Shown here in pieces: positions 63,504-64,000 of a DNA stretch of 64,000 bases (position 1 is the first letter of the stretch; each line of letters opens with the position of its first letter). Origin of the DNA: Bacteroidota bacterium (GTDB lineage Bacteria; Bacteroidota; Bacteroidia; Chitinophagales; Chitinophagaceae); assembly GCA_023437225.1 (NCBI GenBank), contig JAEZGS010000016.1, positions 124,001 through 188,000 on the forward strand. The letters run 5' to 3'. Under the pieces are notes generated by a model that made no database searches, was not told the origin of the DNA, and saw only the letters and a program-made list of their open reading frames with translations. Both the position numbers and the translations under genes were made by a program.

Positions 63504-64000
63504 TTAATGAGCAACTTTAGCTGCCTGGCTTCTGATGACGTTCAATGCGCCACCCGCTTTAAACCATTCAATCTGTGATTCATTGTACGTGTGGTTAAGC
63601 ACAACCTCATCACTGGTTCCATCGTCATGATGCAACACCATGGTAAGTGTTTTGCCTGGTTGAAACTCTGTTAAGCCATTGATATCGATAGTGTCATTTT
63701 CCTGCACTTTATCATAATCTTCCTTGTGGGCAAATGTCAATGCAAGCATGCCCTGTTTCTTCAGGTTCGTTTCATGGATCCGAGCAAAGCTTCTCACCAC
63801 AATGGCGCGAACTCCAAGATGGCGAGGCTCCATCGCCGCATGTTCCCTGGAGGAACCTTCCCCATAGTTTTCATCGCCAATAACGACAGACCCGATTGAC
63901 GCCGCTTTGTATGCGCGTTGGGTAGCAGGCACCGGACCGTATTCACCGGTAAGTTGATTCTTTACCGAATCCGATTTATCATTGAAATAATTGATCGCAC
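63504..64000 (-). CDS. Aconitate hydratase, C-terminal part (5' end outside window)
   Basis: Isomerises citrate to isocitrate in the TCA cycle. The frame is open to the right edge. Visible C-terminal swivel-domain motifs: [66 protein letters not shown]. About 165 residues are in the window. The 4Fe-4S cysteines lie outside it. The sequence type resembles mitochondrial-like aconitases (AcnA-like) rather than AcnB. Confidence 0.92.
   Translation of the reverse strand, partial: AINYFNDKSDSVKNQLTGEYGPVPATQRAYKAASIGSVVIGDENYGEGSSREHAAMEPRHLGVRAIVVRSFARIHETNLKKQGMLALTFAHKEDYDKVQENDTIDINGLTEFQPGKTLTMVLHHDDGTSDEVVLNHTYNESQIEWFKAGGALNVIRSQAAKVAH

Overview
The window is chromosomal DNA of a Bacteroidota bacterium, most likely in or near the family Chitinophagaceae. 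Support comes from two TonB-dependent receptors, several predicted outer-membrane barrels, a PorW/SprE-like TPR protein (type IX secretion), the bifunctional RibBA, promoters that read TAnnTTTG instead of a sigma-70 -10 box, and scarce Shine-Dalgarno sequences. I see no rRNA, tRNA, CRISPR array, insertion sequence or prophage. Gene density is high and most intergenic gaps are short.

Layout. 1-5054: end of aroB, then aroA and aroC (shikimate pathway), followed by an L,D-transpeptidase and an RlpA-like protein. 5092-7952: predicted outer-membrane proteins and an unrecognised lipoprotein. 7956-15646: envelope block with PBP1A and the PorW-like protein on the minus strand and, divergently, a short membrane coiled-coil protein, a bactofilin, an AtpI-like membrane protein and a SprT-like protein. 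15630-18984: GNAT acetyltransferase, a 716-base gap with two strong terminators and a candidate small RNA, sucC, and purine nucleoside phosphorylase. 19019-23953: putative porin, then a TonB receptor behind a DtxR/MntR-like operator, and a small secreted protein.

23958-34449: nine minus-strand genes plus one divergent esterase. Two ATP-grasp-type proteins, a YbdK/GCS2 carboxylate-amine ligase and a class I glutamine amidotransferase are mixed with an amidase, an amidohydrolase, an SGNH hydrolase, free-methionine-sulfoxide reductase and an AlkD-like protein. This set looks like a pathway that makes and processes a small amide or peptide-like metabolite of unknown structure. It is my best candidate for an undescribed system.

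34553-55210: large Oar-like TonB receptor, ribBA, TamB, then peptide and amide hydrolases (isoaspartyl peptidase, gamma-glutamyltransferase, M14 carboxypeptidase), a PIG-L deacetylase, two tiny membrane proteins with a sodium/solute symporter, and a DUF2911 protein. 55274-64000: xerD, a YkgJ-type cysteine-cluster protein, YraN, manA, a DUF6580 membrane protein, an M48 protease, a large TraB/GumN protein, and the C-terminal part of aconitase.

A second unusual feature is a set of tandem arrays with a 7- or 8-base period. Each sits on or just after a stop codon (near 16.8, 28.5, 31.4, 34.5, 39.25, 45.3, 45.5 and 55.2 kb). Unit sequences differ between sites but period and placement are shared, and in several genes the stop codon lies inside the repeat. 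One pair forms a 27-bp near-perfect inverted repeat between convergent genes.

Several open frames extend upstream of the likely start into promoters, repeats or neighbouring genes. I moved starts to the methionine before a signal peptide or conserved domain and say so in each entry.
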